Part shown: positions 5,838-9,228 of the stretch, piece by piece | Numbering within the stretch: the stretch's first letter is position 1 | Layout: each line of letters opens with the position of its first letter | NCBI GenBank assembly: GCA_910583925.1 | Contig: CAJTZJ010000027.1 | Coordinates: 1 to 9,228, forward strand | DNA from: an uncultured Eubacterium sp. | GTDB taxonomy: Bacteria > Bacillota > Clostridia > Oscillospirales > Acutalibacteraceae | Length of the DNA: 9,228 nucleotides | Direction: 5' to 3' | Notes under the pieces: generated by a model | What the model was told of the DNA's origin: nothing | The model's database searches: none | What the model saw: only the letters and a program-made list of their open reading frames with translations | Position numbers and translations under genes: made by a program

Positions 5838-7748
5838 ATGGAAGAATACGGATTAAAAAAATCAGGACAAAAATTTACATTTCGAGTATTTTTTCTGCTT
5901 TATTTTATTTCGGTAACAATACTTGCATTGCATATGACAGCCCAGTTTTTAGGACAGTATTTTCCCAAAGAGCAGCTCTCTTTATTTGGAGTAACCTTTT
6001 ATCCGTTTTGGAAAGCTCCTTACTGGTATTATTTAGCATATAAATATTCAGCCGGTGATGAAGCATTAAAAATATTTTATATATGGTTCGTGCCATTAAA
6101 TTTAATATTGCTATTTTATGCAATTTACTGCGTTTTTCCAAAAGGCAATAAAACTCTGCACGGTTCCGCCAAATGGGCAACCAAAAAAGACATTAAGGAA
6201 ATGGGCTATTTCGGAAATAAAGGCGTTTACATCGGCGGTTATAAAGATGGGAGAAATTTACTGTATCTCAAGCATAACGGACCCGAACATATTTTGACAT
6301 TTGCTCCGACACGAAGCGGTAAAGGCGTGGGGCTTATTGTACCAAGTCTTTTGGCGTGGGAGGAATCAAGCATTGTCCTTGATATTAAGGGCGAAAACTG
6401 GGCGTTAACCGCAGGGTACAGGCAAAGTTTGGGGCATAAGGTTATCAAATTCGACCCTACGGACACAGAAGGCGTAACGGCTTGTTTCAATCCTTTGGAA
6501 GAAATTGATTTTTATGATTTCGGCTGTATCAAGCAAGTGCAGAATATCGCCCTCATGCTTGTAGACCCTGACGGCAAGGGACTTACCGATTACTGGAACA
6601 AGGCAGGCTATGCCTTTTTGGCGGGAGCGTTATTGCACTGCCTTATCGTGACAAAAGCCCGTTTTATGCGGACCGCCACCATGCAGGATTTGGTTTTTAT
6701 TCTTGCAGGTGCTGAAAAAGAACTCCCTACTCAATTCAGGATGATGAGGCATTTTAATCATGCAAAACTGCTTGATAAACTTTATCCGGGAATTGACCAT
6801 CAAATCGGCGTTGAATGCCACAATTTCATTTTATCTTGTGCCACTGAAATGGAAAACAAGGGCGAGCAGGAAGTCAAGGGCGTTGTTTCATCAGCATTGG
6901 TCAATTTATCCTTGTACCGTGACCCGGTTATTACCAAGAACACTTCCAAGAGCGATTTCAAACTCAATGATTTAATGAATTATAAAAAAAATCCGGTGGA
7001 TTTGTATTTGGTGATAAGCCCGGCTGAAATTGACCGTGTGAAACCGCTTATCCGTTTAATGGTGGATATGATTATACGTCATATTTGCAGAAAAATGGAA
7101 TTTAAAGAAGGCAAAAGCGTCAAGGGCTACGAGCACAGAATGCTTTTGTTGTTCGACGAATTTACCAGTATCGGAAAACTGCCCATTATTGAAAAAGCAA
7201 TAGCCTATATCGCGGGCTATGGCGGCAAGATGTACTTGATTGTGCAGGACTTGGGGCAATTGAATGACGTGTACGGCAAGGAAAATTCGCTTATGGCGAA
7301 CTGCCATATCAGAATTGCTTATGCCCCCAATAAACTTGAAACGGCACAAATGCTTTCCGAGATGACAGGCAAAACCACTGTTGTCGATAAAAAAACTTCG
7401 TATTCTTACTCCAAAGGCGGAAAAAGCCGTTCCGTGAATATTCAGGAAACGGCAAGACCGCTCCTTACGCCCGATGAATGCATGCGGCTTCCCGGTGCAA
7501 GAAAAGACAGCAACGGAAATGTGCTTGAGGGCGGCGACATGCTGATTCTAACGGCGGGACGTCCTCCTATTTACGGCAGACAGATTTTATATTTCAAAGA
7601 TCCGGTTTTTATAGCACGGGCAAAAATGCATGCTCCTGAAAAGTCCGATTCCATTTATTTTGAGAGGTATACTCCGTCAGATATGGCAAAAGGCGTCAGT
7701 TTTTCCGATTTCATGAATAAAAAGGCGGGAACCAATGAAAAAGCTTAG
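5838..7748 (+). CDS. traG: type IV coupling protein TraG (VirD4 family)
   Basis: Inner-membrane ATPase of 636 aa that brings the relaxase-bound DNA to the secretion channel, nearly the same length as RP4 TraG. Two N-terminal transmembrane helices (about 15-37 and 79-99) precede the family block HGSAKWATKKDI. Walker A is APTRSGKG at residues 156-163 (Lys162), and Walker B is LLLFDEF with Asp440-Glu441. The segment after Walker B, YLIVQDLGQLNDVYG, is the usual glutamine-containing coupling-protein motif. DIKGENW and IKFDPTD after Walker A also fit. I prefer the ATG at 5838, just after the trbI stop (5833-5835). A GTG at 5826 in the same frame would sit in the purine-rich AAGGGGTGG that probably serves as ribosome binding site. 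The 3' end overlaps traF by 14 bp. All catalytic elements look intact. Confidence 0.94.
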   Translation: MEEYGLKKSGQKFTFRVFFLLYFISVTILALHMTAQFLGQYFPKEQLSLFGVTFYPFWKAPYWYYLAYKYSAGDEALKIFYIWFVPLNLILLFYAIYCVFPKGNKTLHGSAKWATKKDIKEMGYFGNKGVYIGGYKDGRNLLYLKHNGPEHILTFAPTRSGKGVGLIVPSLLAWEESSIVLDIKGENWALTAGYRQSLGHKVIKFDPTDTEGVTACFNPLEEIDFYDFGCIKQVQNIALMLVDPDGKGLTDYWNKAGYAFLAGALLHCLIVTKARFMRTATMQDLVFILAGAEKELPTQFRMMRHFNHAKLLDKLYPGIDHQIGVECHNFILSCATEMENKGEQEVKGVVSSALVNLSLYRDPVITKNTSKSDFKLNDLMNYKKNPVDLYLVISPAEIDRVKPLIRLMVDMIIRHICRKMEFKEGKSVKGYEHRMLLLFDEFTSIGKLPIIEKAIAYIAGYGGKMYLIVQDLGQLNDVYGKENSLMANCHIRIAYAPNKLETAQMLSEMTGKTTVVDKKTSYSYSKGGKSRSVNIQETARPLLTPDECMRLPGARKDSNGNVLEGGDMLILTAGRPPIYGRQILYFKDPVFIARAKMHAPEKSDSIYFERYTPSDMAKGVSFSDFMNKKAGTNEKA

Positions 7749-8238
7749 TATCGGCATGAGCTTCATAGCTTCTTTTTTGGTAATTCTTTTTGGATTTTCC
7801 AGATTTTACAGTTTTGGTTTTAACACGACCGAAAGCATGGAAAAAGGCTTTTATTATCAAACAGTAGACCAAAAGACGCTCAATTACGGGGATATTATCA
7901 GTTTTAGACTTAGCGAAGAAACAGCGGAAAAAGTCCATGCGGAGCGTTATGTCAGCCCTCATCAGAAATTACTCAAATTCGTTGCAGGGCTGCCCGGAGA
8001 TAAGGTTGACATTATAGAAAATCAAATTTGTGTCACTCCGAAAGGCAAGTCCATTGCCTGTGTCTGGGGTGAAATCAAAGAAAAGGACAAAGACGGCAAT
8101 AATACGGTAAGCCTACTACAACCATGTATTATTCCTCAAAATAAGGTGTTGGCGATGACGGCTCATAGAGGGAGTTTTGATAGTCGTTATTTTGGATTGG
8201 TTGATATTTCGACCGTAACAAAAATGAAAAAATTTTAG
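7735..8238 (+). CDS. traF: TraF-type S26 signal peptidase (pilin maturation)
   Basis: Inner-membrane serine peptidase of 167 aa related to signal peptidase I. In RP4, TraF trims and cyclises the TrbC pilin. An N-terminal membrane anchor (about 7-25) is followed by N-T-T-E-S-M, giving the probable nucleophile Ser34. LLKFVAGLPGD gives the general base Lys81, and SFDSRYFG gives Asp149, equivalent to the third essential residue of RP4 TraF (Asp155). All three active-site elements are therefore present. One deviation is SMEKG where most S26 proteins have SMxPG or SMPxG, so no Pro follows Met35. The ATG overlaps the end of traG by 14 bp, preceded by GGCGGGA 4 nt upstream, so translation is probably coupled. 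Its presence implies a TrbC-like pilin substrate encoded outside this window. The cyclisation activity is inferred from RP4. Confidence 0.87.
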   Translation: MKKLSIGMSFIASFLVILFGFSRFYSFGFNTTESMEKGFYYQTVDQKTLNYGDIISFRLSEETAEKVHAERYVSPHQKLLKFVAGLPGDKVDIIENQICVTPKGKSIACVWGEIKEKDKDGNNTVSLLQPCIIPQNKVLAMTAHRGSFDSRYFGLVDISTVTKMKKF

Positions 8239-8247
8239 GAGAAAATT

Positions 8248-8415
8248 ATGCAAAACTCAATGAACGTAACTCGTGAAGAACGTCTTGAAGCGGCAGGAAA
8301 CGCAGTATTCCGTCAGCTTGCCGAAGAACCCGACCTTGTTATCGAGCTTGACCCCGAACTTGCGGAGTTCATGGGCGATTTTGAGGAAAAAGCTTTAAAC
8401 GGAGAGGAATTATGA
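8248..8415 (+). CDS. small acidic hypothetical protein (55 aa)
   Basis: A 55-codon ORF starts at an ATG with a strong ribosome binding site, AGGAGA (8237-8242), 5 nt upstream. It overlaps the next gene by ATGA (8412-8415). These two junctions make translation very likely despite the small size. The product is very acidic: 12 Glu and 3 Asp against 3 Arg and 1 Lys by count. It looks helical in its first half (TREERLEAAGNAVFRQLAEE), then VIELDPELAEFMGDFEE. There is no signal peptide, membrane segment or cysteine. I do not recognise the family. By position it matches the small traE/traD-type genes between traF and traC in RP4, but no homology is claimed. A partner or translational lead-in for the downstream ArdC-like protein is possible. 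DNA mimicry by such an acidic protein is only a guess. Confidence 0.7.
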   Translation: MQNSMNVTREERLEAAGNAVFRQLAEEPDLVIELDPELAEFMGDFEEKALNGEEL

Positions 8416-9228
8416 GCCAACAACAAGATAAAAAAGATTTATTCCATGTCGCTTTATCAAAGCAAATTGCAAAACAAATTATGCGTGGCACTGCCTCATT
8501 TTTAACTGCTCATGAAAACGAACGCGTTGACTTGCCCTATAACCCTGTAACAGGAAAGAACTATACTGCTGCAAACAATATGGTTTTATCAGCCAAAGGC
8601 TACACGGATAACCGCTGGCTGACGTATGACCAAGCGGCTGAACAAGGCTATCAGGTGAAAAAAGGTGAAAAGGCGACAGAAATCGCATTTTACCATTACA
8701 TCGATTATAAAACCAAAGAAAAGCTTGATAAACCCAAAATTCAGACTGTGAAACTGTTCAATGCCGAGCAACTGACAGGCATTGAAAAAATGCCGGGCAA
8801 AGCGTCAAACAAGGAAGAAGCCCTTGCGAAAGTTCAAAGCATTTTTGAAAATTCACAAGTTAAAATTGTGAACAATCAAAAAAATAAAGACTTTTATCTT
8901 TCTAGGGATGATACAATTTATATGCGTTCTAAAGACGCATATAAAGACGAGCTTGCTTATAGCTCTGCTGTTCTTCATCAGTTTTGCCGTTGGGCAGCTT
9001 GTGGCGAAAAACGTTTAAATTATGGAACTGTTCCTTTTGGTACAGAAGCTTTTGCCCGTCAAAAACTCCGTGCAGAAATTGCAACGTATATGCTTTGCAA
9101 AGAAATTGGGCTTCCGTTTGAACCAGAGGGAGAACAATTTGCTGTTCAATGGTCACAAATTATTGAAAAAAGCCCTTTTGAAATTTTGAACGCTGCCAAG
9201 GACGCAGAAAAAATAAAAGGTTTTATTA
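8412..9228 (+). CDS. ArdC/TraC-like protein, zincin-type domain, 3' end outside window
   Basis: The first 272 codons are present and the frame is still open at the window edge. Residues about 10-120 match the ArdC N-terminal domain (DUF1738-type, single-stranded DNA binding): LPYNPVTGKNYTAANN, NRWLTYDQAAEQGYQVKKGEKA, then KLFNAEQLTG. The following region resembles the zincin-like metallopeptidase domain of ArdC proteins, with DFYLSRDDTIYM, SSAVLHQFCRW and the later LRAEIATYM. Where active members have HExxH, this one has H189-Q-F-C-R193, so both the catalytic Glu and the second zinc-ligand His are replaced. The later Glu in RAEI is kept. ArdC blocks restriction of incoming DNA in plasmid systems and resembles the N-terminus of the RP4 TraC primase. 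The location after traG-traF suits either. A C-terminal primase or other domain may follow beyond 9228. The start overlaps the acidic ORF by 4 bp, with GGAGAGG (8401-8407) upstream. Confidence 0.78.
   Translation, partial: MSQQQDKKDLFHVALSKQIAKQIMRGTASFLTAHENERVDLPYNPVTGKNYTAANNMVLSAKGYTDNRWLTYDQAAEQGYQVKKGEKATEIAFYHYIDYKTKEKLDKPKIQTVKLFNAEQLTGIEKMPGKASNKEEALAKVQSIFENSQVKIVNNQKNKDFYLSRDDTIYMRSKDAYKDELAYSSAVLHQFCRWAACGEKRLNYGTVPFGTEAFARQKLRAEIATYMLCKEIGLPFEPEGEQFAVQWSQIIEKSPFEILNAAKDAEKIKGFI
8917..8945. repeat. 11-bp perfect inverted repeat inside the ArdC-like gene
   Basis: TTTATATGCGT (8917-8927) is followed by a 7-nt loop and the exact complement ACGCATATAAA (8935-8945). It lies within coding sequence (around I-Y-M-R-S-K-D-A-Y), 31 bases before the HQFCR codons. 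There is no run of T after it on the plus strand, so it is not an obvious intrinsic terminator. It could be an mRNA hairpin, a protein site, or chance. Confidence 0.5.

Noticed and set aside
8479..9156. Minus-strand open frames under the ArdC-like gene
   Set aside because: The plus-strand frame has clear ArdC-family motifs, and the minus-strand products resemble nothing.
1..9228. tRNA, rRNA, CRISPR array, insertion sequence, att site or replication origin
   Set aside because: No repeats, cloverleaf arms, transposase-like protein or iteron pattern were seen. The window is almost fully coding for transfer functions.

Overview
The window holds most of the structural half of a P-type (RP4/Ti-like) conjugative type IV secretion system from a Gram-negative bacterium. 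Outer-membrane core genes (VirB7/9/10-type) and two lipoproteins with classical lipoboxes rule out a Gram-positive host. Base composition is AT-rich overall, with local GC from about 27% to 60%. I cannot name a genus from the sequence. Whether the element is a plasmid or an integrative element is not visible: no replication, integration, relaxase or att sequence lies here.

Layout. Bases 1-116 are an extremely AT-rich leader (about 16% GC by count). Then come trbJ (117-920), a lipoprotein gene on the opposite strand (922-1353), trbL (1316-2518), trbF (2531-3226), trbG (3250-4152), trbH (4152-4622), trbI (4615-5835), the coupling protein gene traG (5838-7748), the traF peptidase gene (7735-8238), a 55-codon acidic ORF (8248-8415) and the 5' part of an ArdC/TraC-like gene (8412 to the window end). 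From trbL to the end the genes are close or overlapping, so they probably form one operon. The order J-(K slot)-L-F-G-H-I is that of Ti-type trb operons, and G-F-(small)-C recalls the RP4 Tra1 region. The pilin, VirB3/VirB4/VirB11 homologues, relaxase and oriT would have to lie outside the window.

How the genes work together. TrbF, TrbG, TrbH, TrbI, TrbJ and TrbL build the envelope-spanning channel. TraG delivers the relaxase-DNA complex to it. TraF would process, and by RP4 analogy cyclise, a TrbC-type pilin encoded elsewhere. The ArdC-like protein would act on or protect incoming DNA in the recipient.

Most unusual spot: the slot normally used by trbK (entry-exclusion lipoprotein) holds a longer lipoprotein gene in reverse orientation. 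It has its own Shine-Dalgarno, a good predicted sigma70 promoter inside trbL, and a perfect 8-bp dyad between the two. Its start overlaps the trbL start head to head by 38 bp. A second point of interest is that the ArdC-like protein reads HQFCR where the zincin motif HExxH is expected, so it is probably not an active metallopeptidase.
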